64,000 nucleotides of DNA, taken from NCBI GenBank assembly GCA_003013855.2, contig ML058460.1:1736001-1800000 (forward strand), written 5' to 3'. The translations under genes and the position numbers were made by a program. Positions 1-11,574 of this stretch are shown here, piece after piece. Numbering within the stretch: the stretch's first letter is position 1; the number at the start of each line of letters is the position of its first letter. A model generated the notes under the pieces. The model saw only the letters and a list, made by a program, of their open reading frames with translations. It made no database searches and was not told the DNA's origin. This stretch comes from Liriodendron chinense (Eukaryota; Streptophyta; Magnoliopsida; Magnoliales; Magnoliaceae).

Positions 1-1152
1 TGTGCGACTTAGAAACAGTTATATAGTTCCATTTTATTGGTTTAGCTTGTGTTGATGTACCGAATTACTTTTTACTGTTTAATTTGTGACTTGGAAATGT
101 TGGATGTGCGACGGATTCTGTTTGTCCTAGCAATCCATTTAGTCGTTTGAAAATGGATAATCACTAACAATGGTCCATAGTTAATGGTTAATTTGCTGAA
201 TGGTCAAGAACAAGCTGATTTGGGGTGTGGGTTGGTATCTCTCATGAAATATGTTCAGCCAACTGATTGAGGTCTGGATCACCAATAGGTGGGCCCCCCA
301 TGAATGATATACAGGACCTTACTAATCCAATTATCATTTTTCAGCTAAACTTGAGCTGAAAAAACTATGGTTTTTTTCTTTACTTGGCCAGTCTTATAAT
401 TACAAATCTTTGTGTTATTACTCTTGACCAAACAACACAATTTCATATTCTTGTAGAAAATGTGCTTCTATGCAAGCATTTGTTGCTATTTTACTAATTG
501 TTTGCTTCATGTGCTGAAACTGCAGGATCTGATGCAAGTTCCACCAATTTACATCATTGCTATAATAATACCAGCTGTACAGCCTTTACTTTTTCAATCA
601 CAGCATAGCTTCACAGCTGGCTCAACCGGAGGTAGTTCAATATGAAAAACTCGCCTGCTTATCATTATGACATTTTATTTCTTGGGTTCATGGTATATGT
701 CTGGTTTTAAATATCGCCAATTCATTCATGTAAACTCCATCCTTATCGTTATTTTATCAATAGCTTAATTAGTTCTTTCAAAATCATGATTTCAGGTTCT
801 GCTTTGCGGTTTGTTTGGAATTCCTCATGCGAATGGGGTCGTCCCGCAATTTTCCCATGCACACTAAAAGCCTTGCTGTTTTAGAAAGACAGCTTAACTG
901 GAGGGTTTCAAAAGATTTTGTTGCTGCATTGTTGATTAAAAGACTAATATAGTTTCTTGCTAATGTAATTGGATATTTAAGATATCCGCAACTAGTTCCC
1001 AAGATGTAAGAAATTCAATATGCAATAAATGATGGATGTGTGAATTAGAAATGGTTAGTTTAGTTTATGTATTGAATTGATTTGTATTGCTTTGATGATA
1101 TCAGGTGTAAGAAATTCAAAATGCAACAAATGCGTGATGATTTTTTTTTTAT
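1..1152. other. Non-coding stretch, probably body of CACTA element Z
   Basis: No gene is recognised here. A short open stretch at 460-645 follows a splice-acceptor-like CTGCAG but resembles nothing I know. A phrase of about 27 bp containing TGTAAGAAATTCAA occurs near 1004 and again near 1103, so there is a small internal direct repeat. Because a CACTA right end lies at 1486 with its body to the left, this segment is probably the interior or subterminal part of that element; its left end is not in the window. Confidence 0.4.
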
Positions 1153-1486
1153 TTTTAAACATTAACGACGGACCAGATCCGTCGATGATGTTACAACAAA
1201 ACTGACAGATCCTAGTATTATCGACGGATTTGATCCGTCGTTATTTTTACAACGACGAATACAATCCATTGCTGGAACGATGATGGTTTTGGAGGTTACG
1301 ACGGATATAGTCCGTCGTTAAATAAACGACGGACTATATCCGTCGTAATTTAACGACGGATTTGGTCCGTCGTTTATGATTAACGACTTGCAAAAGAACG
1401 TGTGACCATGCGACGGACGAAGTCCGTCGTTAATGAGAATTAACGACGGACTTGGTCCGTCGTTTTTCTGCGATATTGGCGTAGTG
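1153..1486 (+). mobile_element. Right terminal region of CACTA transposon Z with palindromic subterminal repeats
   Basis: At least seven copies of an imperfect palindrome of about 20 bp with the form CGACGGA(n5-6)TCCGTCG lie at roughly 1166, 1222, 1300, 1326, 1353, 1410 and 1443. The region ends at 1482-1486 in TAGTG; the reverse complement reads CACTACGCCAATATCGC, a CACTA-type terminal inverted repeat. Arrays of short inverted repeats just inside the termini are the usual transposase-binding architecture of En/Spm elements. The base following the end starts transposase coding sequence of another element. The matching left terminus was not found in the window. Confidence 0.75.
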
Positions 1487-4233
1487 TGATGGTTTTAATC
1501 CATTTGGTAATATGAGTAGCTCGTACAGTATGTGGCCAGTGATACTTATGCCCTACAATTTACCTCCTTGGTTGTGTATGAAGGAATCATTTTTTATGAT
1601 GTCGTTGCTTATTCCTGGACCCAAGTCACCGGGGAATGACATTGATGTGTATCTCCGACCGTTAGTAGATGAGTTAAACGAGTTGTGGAGTTAAGGTGTC
1701 CAGACGTATGACACTTTTGCAGAACAGACGTTTCGATTGCACGCAGCGGTTTTGTGGACAATAAATGACTTCCCTGCATATGGAAATTTGTCTGGGTGGA
1801 GCACGAAGGGAAAGTTGGCTTGTCCTACATGTAGTACTGAGACTTGTTCATTGTCATTGAAGCATGGTAAGAAAACGTGTTATATGGGCCATCGTCGCTT
1901 CCTTCCGAGGGATCATAATTGGCGCAGGAAGACGGTAATCTTTGATGGCAAACAAGATCATAGGCCACCACCGAAAGAACTATCTGCAGAAGATGTGTTA
2001 CAACAGCTGAGTAACATTGAAGAAGTTAGATTTGATAAGGCACCGCACTTGAAGAAGAGAAAACGTACAGTATTGGAGTACAACTGGAGGAAGAAGAGCA
2101 TTTTTTTTGAGTTGCCTTATTGGAGTCATCTGAAATTACGACACAACTTGGATGTCATGCATATTGAGAAGAATATATGTGACAATGTCTTTGGAACATT
2201 GATGAACATAGAGAAGAAAACAAAAGACAGTTTTAAGGCTCGATTGGATCTACAAGCAATGGGTTTAAGGAAAGAGTTGCACTTGCAACCACATGGAAAT
2301 TCATATACTATACCAGCAGCATGCTACACATTGACAAAACTAGAGAAAAAACGTGTATATGAATGGTTGAACAAGGTGAAATTTCCAGACGGCTATGCAT
2401 TGAATATCTCTCGGCACGTCAACATTACGGAATGTAAGGTAACAGGAATGAAAAGTCATGACTGTCACGTCCTTCTTCAACGCCTACTACCGGTTGCGAT
2501 TCGTGGATTCCTCAACAAGGATGTCAGTGCTACGCTGATTGAGTTGGGGATATTCTTTAAGGATTTGTGTTCAAAATCTTTAAATGTAGAGGTTATTAAA
2601 CGACTGGAGAAGGATATTGTCGTAATCCTTTGCAAACTTGAAAGAATTTTTCCACCTGCGTTTTTCGATGTCATGGTACACCTAGCAATTCACTTACCGC
2701 ACGAAGCGAAGCTTGCAGGCCCAGTACAATATCGTTGGATGTATCCGATCGAAAGGTGATAGAACAATGATCATAAATTTTTTTTCATTCCATAAACTAC
2801 GTATATCCATGTTTTCATGTCTTAAATATATTGATTTTGTGTACAGATACCTTCACACATTAAAACAATATGTGAGGAATAAGGCACGTCCAGAGGGATC
2901 CATTGCTGAGGCGTACATTGATAATGAGTGCCTGACATTTTGCTCCATGTATCTTCGTGGCATAGAGACTAGATTCAACCGAGAAGATCGTAATGCCGAT
3001 GCAGGGCAGGAGCATGAACAAGGACTCATATCTGTATTCGCACATAACGTCCGTCCTTTAGGATCGCCGACGTTTCAGGATATGGACCCTCGGGATCTTG
3101 CGAAGGCGCGGTGGTATGTGTTGCATAACTGTGAAGAAATAGAGTCGTACTTGGAGTAAGTCTTCGCACATAATTATTGTATATCTACAGACAGTTTTAA
3201 TCTCAAAATTTCTGCTTACAACGTACCAATTGTGTATAGCGAACACATCGAGGAGATGAAGTCCCAATACCCTACAAATTATGATCGAATGCATCAGGAT
3301 TTGTTTCCAGAATGGTTTGCAAAACGTGTAAGCTTAATTTACCTTCTATCTCACCACACTTACAATATTGTTGTATTGCACAATATTTACACGTAATTTT
3401 AAATGCCTAAACGTACATTTATATTCTGTACGTGATGATAGATGAAGATGTTGCGCGCTAGCAACTCTGCGGATGCATCTGATGCGCTCTACTCACTGGC
3501 GTGTGGCCCTGATAGACGTGTATCTAGATATACAGGTTGTATTGTAAACGGGATTCGGTTCCACACTGAGGAGCGTGAGAAATATAGGACCACACAAAAT
3601 AGTGGTGTGGTTGTGAAGGGAACACATGAGGAGGTCGAAATTGATTTTTATGGCGTTTTGACGGATATTATTGAGCTGAGTTATTGTATGAGAAAGCGGG
3701 TGTACTTATTTAAATGCGATTGGTGGGACATTGGAAATAAAAAGTTGGGAATACAGACTGATAATTACTTCACGAGCGTAAATTTATCTCGGAAGTGGTT
3801 TAAAGATGACCCATTTATCATAGCCGGCCAAGCCGAACAAGTATTCTACCTCGCTGACACCAAGTTAGGCGGCTCTTGGCACGTGGTGCAGAAAATAAAG
3901 CCCAGGAACATATTTGACGTTCCCGAAGTAGACGTTGAAGATAATGATGAAGGGAGTAATAGAACGTCGTCAGTTGAACAAGCATACCAAGAAGACATGC
4001 CATCTTGGGATAGAGGGAATGATCCAAATGTTGATATTGATGTGGTGCAATTGAATAGAGATAATGTGCCACCTGATCATGTTGATGCCTCAATCATAAA
4101 TGACATTGTTAGATATGATAGCGCTTTCATCGATGACAACGTTGCAGACGATGAAGAGGAAATTCTGATCAGCGATAGTGATGGTGAAGAAGAAAGAGTC
4201 CTAAGCGATAATGATTCAGACGACGATTATTAA
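1487..4233 (+). pseudogene. tnp2-like CACTA transposase of element A, 5'-truncated, one in-frame stop
   Basis: This encodes the C-terminal two thirds of a TNP2-type (En/Spm) transposase. Coding starts abruptly at 1488 with DGFNPFGNMSSSYSMWP, next to the TAGTG end of element Z. Predicted exons are 1488-2755, 2847-3155, 3240-3327 and 3442-4233, all with GT..AG borders and compatible phases. Landmarks are a zinc-ribbon-like CPTC with YMGHRRFLP, the TNP2 hallmark HNLDVMHIEKN (about 2140-2175), a DUF4218-type segment (MKSHDCHVLLQ to WMYPIER, about 2450-2755, continuing in exon 2) and a DUF4216-type segment (FYGVLTDIIEL to WHVVQKI, about 3640-3895). The C-terminus is strongly acidic. A TAA stop at 1692-1694 interrupts the frame, so this copy is probably inactive. 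The N-terminal part is missing from the window. Confidence 0.88.
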
Positions 4234-4370
4234 ATGTATACAAGATTTACATGTAATTTTTCAATTCGATTAATTTGATTATTACATGTATATATGTTTT
4301 ACAAGTCATGACTTTTTTCCTGAATTGACTTGTTGATAATCTACATTTACAGTTAAGTCACTTTCTGATC

Positions 4371-4751
4371 ATGTCCTCCACAAACTGGAGCGTAGCGGAA
4401 GCACGCATCATACTTCATCAGCTGTTGCGGATGGACTTTCAGGCCCTATATTCTTCTGGTAGGGCCAGAGAGATACCCGGTCTGGTCGAGAAATGTAGGG
4501 AGGAAGACGATGACTCAGATGAAAGATTATACAATCTCAAAGAAATTCCGGACCTGATTGAGGAATATAATCGCGGAAAACTTCGTATGGAAGATGCGAC
4601 ATTATCACTTGCACATCTGAATGGAGTCCCGAGAGATCAGATTTCTCCTATTGTGACTGGCATGTTGGCTATAACAATGTCGAGTGCTTCACACAGCATC
4701 GAATATACATCTGCAGCGTACGATAACTTACGCAGGGAGTATTTCGGATAG
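4371..4751 (+). CDS. Intact 126-aa hypothetical protein inside CACTA element A
   Basis: An uninterrupted ATG-initiated frame (MSSTNWSVAEARIIL...) ends at a TAG codon, between the transposase gene and the second gene of element A and in the same orientation. It is hydrophilic, rich in acidic and helix-forming residues, and has no signal peptide, membrane segment or metal-binding motif that I can see. I do not recognise the family. Element B has no equivalent in the corresponding interval (11575-11738), so it may be an extra exon or gene specific to A or a captured sequence. It is the only coding piece of A without a visible lesion. Expression is unknown. Confidence 0.45.
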   Translation: MSSTNWSVAEARIILHQLLRMDFQALYSSGRAREIPGLVEKCREEDDDSDERLYNLKEIPDLIEEYNRGKLRMEDATLSLAHLNGVPRDQISPIVTGMLAITMSSASHSIEYTSAAYDNLRREYFG

Positions 4752-5899
4752 TTGATCCGAAGTTGATTTGTATTACAATGAGATATATGTATTTAATATA
4801 GAATGACAATGTGTAATGGATTTTTCAACTTTTATATTCTGTTTACGATTTTATTATATTCTGTTTACGGTTTTATTATATCCTGCTTGCATTATAGTGT
4901 AATGGTCTAATCATATTTTTATCATTTCTCTAAGCATAAGCACAAATTCACTCTGCAATGATGTTCATAAACTTGCATTGACATTGTTTAAATTTATAAG
5001 TTTGTATTTCAGATATATTCAGTCATGGCACCAGGTGGGAGATCAGGTCGTTCGCGCACTGGATCTACCCCTTCCACCCGTGATGCGACGCAGACAGCAT
5101 CGACGTCGCACGGTGCATCACAGTCATCTGATCCTTCGGTTCAACATACACCGGGCACTGCATGTAAGTCTAGACATTTATTTAGTGATTTCTGTTTATA
5201 TTGTTACTTACATATATCTTTTCGCAGCAGCATCTTCTACCAGCCGACGAGGACGTGGACCCACGCGTGGGTTAGTTTTAGAGCGACTTACGCGTGAGGG
5301 TAGGGTGGCAGTAGAGTTCCCACAGGACTGCCTTAGACCTGTTGGGGACAGTGCCAGATTGTTTACGTCTGAGGTCGGTGTCCTATGCCGATCTCTGATC
5401 CCCGCCACCACCCCCCGTTGGACTGACGTGACAGATGATGTGCGACAGCTCATCCGTCAGCGCCTTCAGGTAAAGTTTAGTAAATTGAAATTTTCTTTTG
5501 TGAAAGTTCATTTACGGTTAAGTCCTATTGTTAATAAGTTTATTCCCTTAATTTATTATTTACGAAACTACAGGATAAATTTGAATTCGATTTGAATGTT
5601 CCCTACATTTCTCATGCTGTCGACGACATGATTAGGGAGCGGTTCAAGGAGTACCGCGGAGAGTTGCACCAGCGGTACAAGCGGTGCAGGACACACGATG
5701 AGGCCGTACAGTCCGCACCGTCACACGTTAGTACAGACGACTGGCGGATACTCTGGGAGAGATTTTCGTCGGAGGCTTTTCAGGTAATATTTACATGTAC
5801 GATATCTTACGGTAACAATTAAATTCGCAATTAATTTCGCAATTAATAGAAATGTATTTTGTATAATGTGTTCAGAAGAGGAGTGTTCGCTTCCCCAAG

Positions 5900-7504
5900 T
5901 GTAGGGTTGCGATGTAGTAATAAACTCGGTAATACCGAGGTCGATCCACAGGGACTTATGTAGGATGTCACAAACTCATCCACAAGTTTCTATTGAAGCT
6001 AACAATCAAAGTTTGAATAGAATGTGTGTGACTATCAGTTTAATCTAAATTGAATGTAAACAATTATAAGAAGGCACTAGGGGTTCGAGGATCCACTTGT
6101 AGCAATCCTTGATGTTCAATCCGCTGTGGTTTCCCATTTTCTCAACTAGAATCACCAGTCAGGTCTATCTAGTCGGATAATAAAACTATTAAACCAGAAG
6201 TCTGTAACATGTAAGTTCTGTACGTAACGTTCACTCAACTCTAGGCTGATCTGAGCATGCTCATTGCATAGGTCATTCACCTTTTCTATAGGTCCAGTTC
6301 CCAATCATAACCATCCTCAAGTCTTCTCACAAGACAAGGCTAGATCATGATTTGAACTGGATTCAAATTATATGCACAGTCCATACATATTCCAGATAAT
6401 CAACCAAAACTAGAACTTTGGCATGAAGTCCCTTCATGAAGAGCTTAGTGCTAGAGCGCACTCCGATTCCTCAGATCATACAGGTCTAGACCGTTGCAAA
6501 CCAAATAAGAAGATAAGTAATTCATCCAAACATCCATGAGTCATCACAAGACAAAGAGAAATTACTTAAAAACTTGTATAAACTTCAAACCATAGTTCAT
6601 AATCATGAATTCCAAAACTGAAAACCACTTAACTATGAATTAAAACATCTTGGATACACTACAAGCTTCACCTCTTAGCCCTAGCTAAGAGGTTTAGCTT
6701 CTCATGATCCAAGGAAACATGAAACAACTACAAAAAGCATGAAAACAGCAAAGCAAACCAAAAGGAGTTGTGAAACTCCAATCTTCACTTCCACAGCCTC
6801 CAACCTCGCTTGAGCCCTTCTAGGATGCCCTAGGAACGATCCCTAGGTGTCCTTTTATAGTCTGGAAGCTCCACAACTTCGGAAGAATCGAGAACTTGCG
6901 TAACACTTACGCAGCGCAGAGAAAATCGGGATGAAATTAGAAATTTCTAACTCAGTATGCATGGCCGACCGGTCATGACCGGTCGGGCCATATAGAACAT
7001 CAATCCAGCAAGCAATTCCGACCTGTCATGACCGGTCGGATGTATTTTTTCTCCTCATCCAGCAGCAATGACCGACCGGTCATGACCGGTCGGTCCTAGT
7101 GAAGTCCCAGAAGCCTTGTCCATTGATGTTCCAGCAATCCTATCCGACCGGTCATGACCGGTCGGACGTCCTCAATATCTCCAAACATGCATGGCTGACC
7201 GGTCACTGACCGGTCTGGCTTCCTTGGCCGACCGGTCACGACCGGTCAGCCCTCTTTTCTTTTTGTATTTTTCTTTTCTTTCTTCTGCTTTCTTTTCTTC
7301 TTTAGTTCTTTCTTTCTTTTCTTCTTTGATCCTCAAACTTTATTCACCCGAATGATCCCAAGTGAGCTCTTTATGTCTTCAATTGAGTAGAGTCCACCCT
7401 CAATCCTGCAGTCACAAAACATGCATTGAATTAGCTTACAAACCATACAAACCTTGCACAATGAGTGATGAATTGGGGTTAGAATATGCACAATTAAGAG
7501 CTCA
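5900..7504 (-). mobile_element. Solo LTR, Athila/Tat-like, inserted in the CACTA A second gene
   Basis: The element is TG...CA bounded (TGTAGGGTTGCGATG at the left, AGAGCTCA at the right) with a near-identical 5-bp flank, CCAAG at 5895-5899 and ACAAG at 7505-7509 (4 of 5 match). Length is 1605 bp, in the range of long plant Ty3/gypsy LTRs. Read on the minus strand, the end contains CCTGTGGATCGACCTCGGT followed by ACCGAGTTTATTACTACATC, a phrasing I associate with Athila/Tat LTR 3' ends; that assignment is from memory. There is no coding capacity, as expected of a solo LTR left by LTR-LTR recombination. A TTTTATAG motif lies near 6851. Confidence 0.7.
6963..7251. repeat. Cluster of six CCGACCGGTCATGACCGGTC palindromes in the solo LTR
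   Basis: Six near-perfect palindromes of 22-28 bp built from two GACCGGTC half-sites flanking AT or C occur at about 6963-6989, 7019-7041, 7069-7096, 7141-7168, 7194-7221 and 7225-7251. The spacers between them are unrelated AT-rich sequence. The same GACCGGTCGG core appears in other LTR families of this window. It could be a binding site in U3, but no function is shown by the sequence. Confidence 0.8.
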
Positions 7505-8524
7505 ACAAGGAGCAGAATAAATTCTGCGAACAGGGAAAAGTTACAAGTGAACCACGTAGCTGGTTCAAAGTCATTTGTACGACATCGTTACGACATGGTA
7601 AGAAATTATTGATGATTATTAAGTTAATATATTATTTTGATTGGCATTTATTATAAGTCTTTTTTCCTTTCGATTGCGCAGCGGGATTCCGTCACCGGCC
7701 AGGAGCCTGGACCAGTAGACCTCTACAGAGGGACTCACTGTCGGCAGGCGACGGGATCTTGGGTTCATCCTAGAGCCAGTGAGCATTGGGTAAAAATCTT
7801 TACTTTGTTAAATTTAATTGCGCATTGATTGATAATAATGTCATTCATGTCATTTTTTATGAAATTTCATATCTTTTCATTACAGGCGGCGATGGACACC
7901 ATACGCAGTCAGCCCACTCCCGATGGTAGTCAGCGGAGTGAGCCAGAAATCCTGAGCGAGGTGCTTGGCACCCGTTCTGGATATGTGCGTGGGCTTGGCC
8001 ATGGTGCTAAGCTCATGGCACAAACTAGAGCTGGCTCCAGCCGATCCGTAGCTGGTGAGAGCGCTCAACGCCGAGCTGACATCGCAGAGAGAGAGGTTCA
8101 GCAGCTACAGGTCATCGTCGATGGGATTCGGGAGCAGCTGGAGAGGCAGAGGGAGGAGGAGGAGAGGCGACGGGAGGAGCAGGAGAGGAGGATCGAGGAG
8201 TTGCGGCAGGAGCATGAGTGACGGATGCAGGAGATGTTTCAGGCTCTCGCTGCACGCCTTGGCGCCGATGCCCCGCCACCTCCCCCACCTCCGCCTTCAT
8301 CTTCCTGATTATTTTTTTTAATATACGACTTTTAACTTGTATATATTTGTGTGTGGATGAATATTGTTTGTTTGTGGATGTGGAATGGATTATTTGTGTA
8401 TGGATGATGTACTTTTTGTTTGTTTGTATGTTTGTGGATGTGAGTAGGATTCAAAATGTATAGGTTTTTTTACAGGTGTATATCAGGAATTTTTCTGAAT
8501 TTTTGAAAACAAATAAAACCGAGA

Positions 8525-9023
8525 CAGGAAAAACTTTTACCGACGAAATATTTCGTCGGTAAAAGAAAGGAAAAACTTTTTACCGATGAAATATTTCGTC
8601 GGTAAAAAGCTCTTAGATGCTTTTACCGACGAATTATTCCGTCGGTAAAAGTTTTATCATGTTTTTACCTATGCATTATTTCGTCGGTAAAAAGTTTTTT
8701 ATTTCTTTTACCGACAAAATATTTCGTCGGTAAAAGTTTTAACGTGTTTTTACCTACGCATTATTTCGTCGGTAAAAGTTTTTTCACCGACGTATCATTT
8801 TCAATGCCGAAAAAATTCATATGTTTGGCCGACGAATAATTTCGTCGGTAATGGTTCAATTATTACCTACGAAAAAATTATTTCGTCGGTAAAAACCTTT
8901 ACTGACGGCCTTTCTGCGACGATGTTAGCCGCGAAAAATTTCGTCGGGAAAAACATTTCCCGACGAAACTTTACTGATTACCGACGAAATCATTCGTCGG
9001 TAAAAATGGAATTTTTTATAGTG
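8525..9023 (+). mobile_element. Right terminal region of CACTA element A
   Basis: About ten copies of a palindrome of the form TTTTACCGACGAAAT..ATTTCGTCGGTAAAA fill this stretch directly after the coding end of element A. It terminates in TATAGTG at 9023; the reverse complement starts CACTATAAAAAATTCCATTT, a CACTA terminus. The palindrome core differs completely from that of element Z, so the two belong to different subfamilies. The next base, 9024, is coding sequence of another element's transposase. Confidence 0.75.
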
Positions 9024-11574
9024 GATGGGTTTAACCCCTTTAGCACTTTAAGTACGTCATATAGTTCATGGCCTGTTATGTGTGTGACGTACAACCTTCC
9101 ACCAAAGCTTTGTATGAAACCTCAATTTACTATACTGACATTGCTCATTGAGGGACCGCGACAACCAGGGAAGGACATTGACGTTTATTTACAGCCATTG
9201 ATTGATGAACTGCAAGACTTGTGGCGGAAAGGGGCCACGACGTTCGATGCATATCATGGAAATAGATTCAACATGCGTGCCATTCTGCTCTGGACAATCC
9301 ATGACTTTCCAGCATATGGTAATGTTTCTGGTTGTAGGACCAAGGGTAAGTATGGTTGTCCTATATGTGGTCCCAATACAGATTCCTTACGACTCCAGTA
9401 CGGAAAGAAACATGTTTATATGGGTCATAGACGGTGGTTGCCACTATCAGACCCGGCTAGGGATGACACAAGTGCAGGAACGTTCAATAAGGTAAAGGAT
9501 ACAAGAGGGCAACCAATGCGTCTGACGGGGATTGAGGTCGAAAAACAGACTGCGAACCTAGTTGTGAAGTGGGGGAAGACTGGGAAGATGAATGTAAGGG
9601 GTCTAGGAGGACAAGAGCAAGCAGATGATGTTGAATCACCATGGTTCTTCAAGCGGTCCATATTATTTGGTTTGGAGTATTGGAAGGATATTCTGGTACG
9701 CCACAACCTTGATGTCATGCATGTTGAGAAAAATGTATGTGAAATCCTTCTCGCATTGATGTTGAACACGCCGGGCAAAACCAAGGATGATGCTAATGCA
9801 CGTAGGGACCTGAAACGGTTGGGAATTAAGAAGCGTCTATGGCTGAAAAAGACAAATGGCAAGGTGATCCAAAAACGAAGTCTAATCTGCCTTCGAAAAG
9901 AAGAGAAAAAGCTTTTCATCCAAACTTTGCGTGAACTGCATGTTCCGGTTGGGTTTAGTGGGAATTGGAAGACCATCGTAACGCAAGATTGCATGGATTT
10001 AAAGGGAATGAAGTCTCATGCTTACCACGTGTTGATGCAACATCTGTTTCCAGTTCTCATCCAGCATGCATTCAAGGATAAGAAGGTCATTCGTTCTGTA
10101 ATTACAAGCTTTTGTACCTTCTTCAATGCCTTGTGCTCGACAACCATAGATCTTCAAACGCTCCACACTCTCGAGAGGGGTATGGCTAGGACGTTATGTC
10201 AACTTGAGATGATATGCCCTCCATCAATATTTGTTGTGATGATGCATTTGCCGATCCACTTGGCTTACGAAGCTCGCATATGTGGTCCTGTCTACTACCG
10301 ATGGATGTATCCATTCGAAAGGTATGGTATGAGTTTAGTATGAATAAATTGGTGAAACATCTAGAATTGCATTTATACATAATGTGTCATTATTTTTGTT
10401 AGGTTCATGAAGACATTCAAGGCCTATGTTCGCAACAAGACGCGACCCGAGGGTTGCATTGCAGAACAGTACATCCAGGAGGAGACAATTATATACTGTA
10501 ACCAATATAAAGGAAAACAGAGAACAATCCTATTGGAAAAATTAGAAAAACGGTTTGATGGAGTCATTCCAAGACAACAGAAGTTGAAAGATATTGTTGA
10601 TGATGGCTCTAATAGTGATGATGTTGGTCCAGTAGGTTCGAGTCAAAGTGTCATCCTAGCGGGTATCGAATATGAACAGGCTCGCATCTGGGTATTAAAG
10701 AGTCATCCTAGCTACGATGTATGGGAAGGGTATGTACAGTTAGCTCATATGTATATATCTTCTTTACTTTACGCAAATTTTGATTTAGTAATAGTATTGA
10801 ATAATGCACAGGAAGCACAAAGATTTCTTGCAGCGACGATATAGGAGGACTAATAGGGTGCTTAGCGAGGATGAATTCATACCTTGGTTGAAGAGGCAGC
10901 CAGAGTTCAACGAATCAAATGACAAAGACTTTAAAGATATAGTGAGAGGATCTCTGGCTTTTGCTATGGAGTACAATAAGTATTGTGTTAATGGTTTCCT
11001 CTTTGTCACTAAGGACTATGAGGAGAATAAAATGACCCAAAATAGTGGGGTTATGACAGAGGGTATGACCACCTTCCGAGCTAGTGCTAAGGACAGGAAC
11101 ACAGTGGATGAGAATCAACCTTATTATGGAGTCCTCCGTAGAATTATCCAACTAGAGTACCGATCAGGATACAAGCCTGTCCTATTTAAGTGTGATTGGG
11201 TGAAGGTGACACATCATGGTGTTTCTTTTGATGTCGATGCAAATCTGAGATTAGTAAACCTGTCTAGTCTTTACAGCTCAGACAAAGTGGGAGACGAGCC
11301 GTTCATTCTTGCGGAGCATGCCGTGCAGGTTTTTTACTCAAGAGATCTAAAAAATCCTTACTGGCACGTGGTCTTGGAGGTTCCAAAAAAGATTTTTGTC
11401 GAGGATGAGATTTGCCTTCTATCGGAACGATCGAAGGCTGTAACTGATGCCGATGCAGGACCTAATCTCACCTCATTAGCAATTGTTGATGAGTTGATAT
11501 TCAATGAAATTGAAGACATAGATCATGTTGTTGTTGAAAAAGCAAAGAAAAGAAAGCGAACGAGGAGAATGTAA
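9024..11574 (+). pseudogene. tnp2-like CACTA transposase of element B, 5'-truncated but otherwise open
   Basis: Second TNP2-type transposase gene. Predicted exons 9024-10321, 10403-10729 and 10812-11574 join in phase into 795 codons plus stop with no internal stop. Coding starts at the same residue as in element A (DGFNPF), directly against the TAGTG end of element A. Features include CPICGPNTDSL with YMGHRRWLP (zinc-ribbon region), HNLDVMHVEKNVCEI (TNP2 hallmark, about 9700-9745), MKSHAYHVLMQHLFPVL to YYRWMYPFER (DUF4218 type), YYGVLRRIIQLEY to YWHVVLEVPKK (DUF4216 type) and a basic tail KKRKRTRR. The missing N-terminus probably lies beyond the left edge of the window. The open frame suggests B is younger or better preserved than A. 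Confidence 0.87.

Larger units (their letters stand above)
5025..8308 (+). pseudogene. Second gene of CACTA element A (Transposase_24-type protein), broken by a solo LTR
   Basis: This is the accessory DNA-binding/coiled-coil protein gene that accompanies tnp2 in plant En/Spm elements. Predicted exons are 5025-5163, 5228-5469, 5574-5783, 5876-5899 joined to 7510-7597, 7682-7789 and 7886-8308. An Arg/Gly/Ser-rich N-terminus (GRGPTRGLVLERL) is followed by VDDMIRERFKEYRGEL, then the family signature NREKLQVNHVAGSKSF, then PVDLYRGTHCRQATGSWV, and RSGYVRGLGHG ahead of a long Glu/Arg-rich coiled coil (about 8080-8215). The solo LTR at 5900-7504 splits exon 4; the frame is also shifted across that site. 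A TGA at 8219-8221, probably from CGA, interrupts the frame 29 codons before a proline-rich tail that ends at 8308. Confidence 0.8.

Noticed and set aside
4978..5226. Long open frame reading through the first intron of the CACTA A second gene
   Set aside because: The frame at 5025 matches the family N-terminus better and GTAAGT/TTCGCAG borders mark an intron; the read-through is an intron artefact.
8922..9023. Open frame extending tnp2 of element B upstream into the palindromic region
   Set aside because: The extra codons come from the CACTA A terminal repeats; coding homology starts only at DGFNPF (9024).
9425..9994. 189-codon minus-strand open frame
   Set aside because: It is antisense to the well-supported tnp2 exon of element B and has no recognisable motif.
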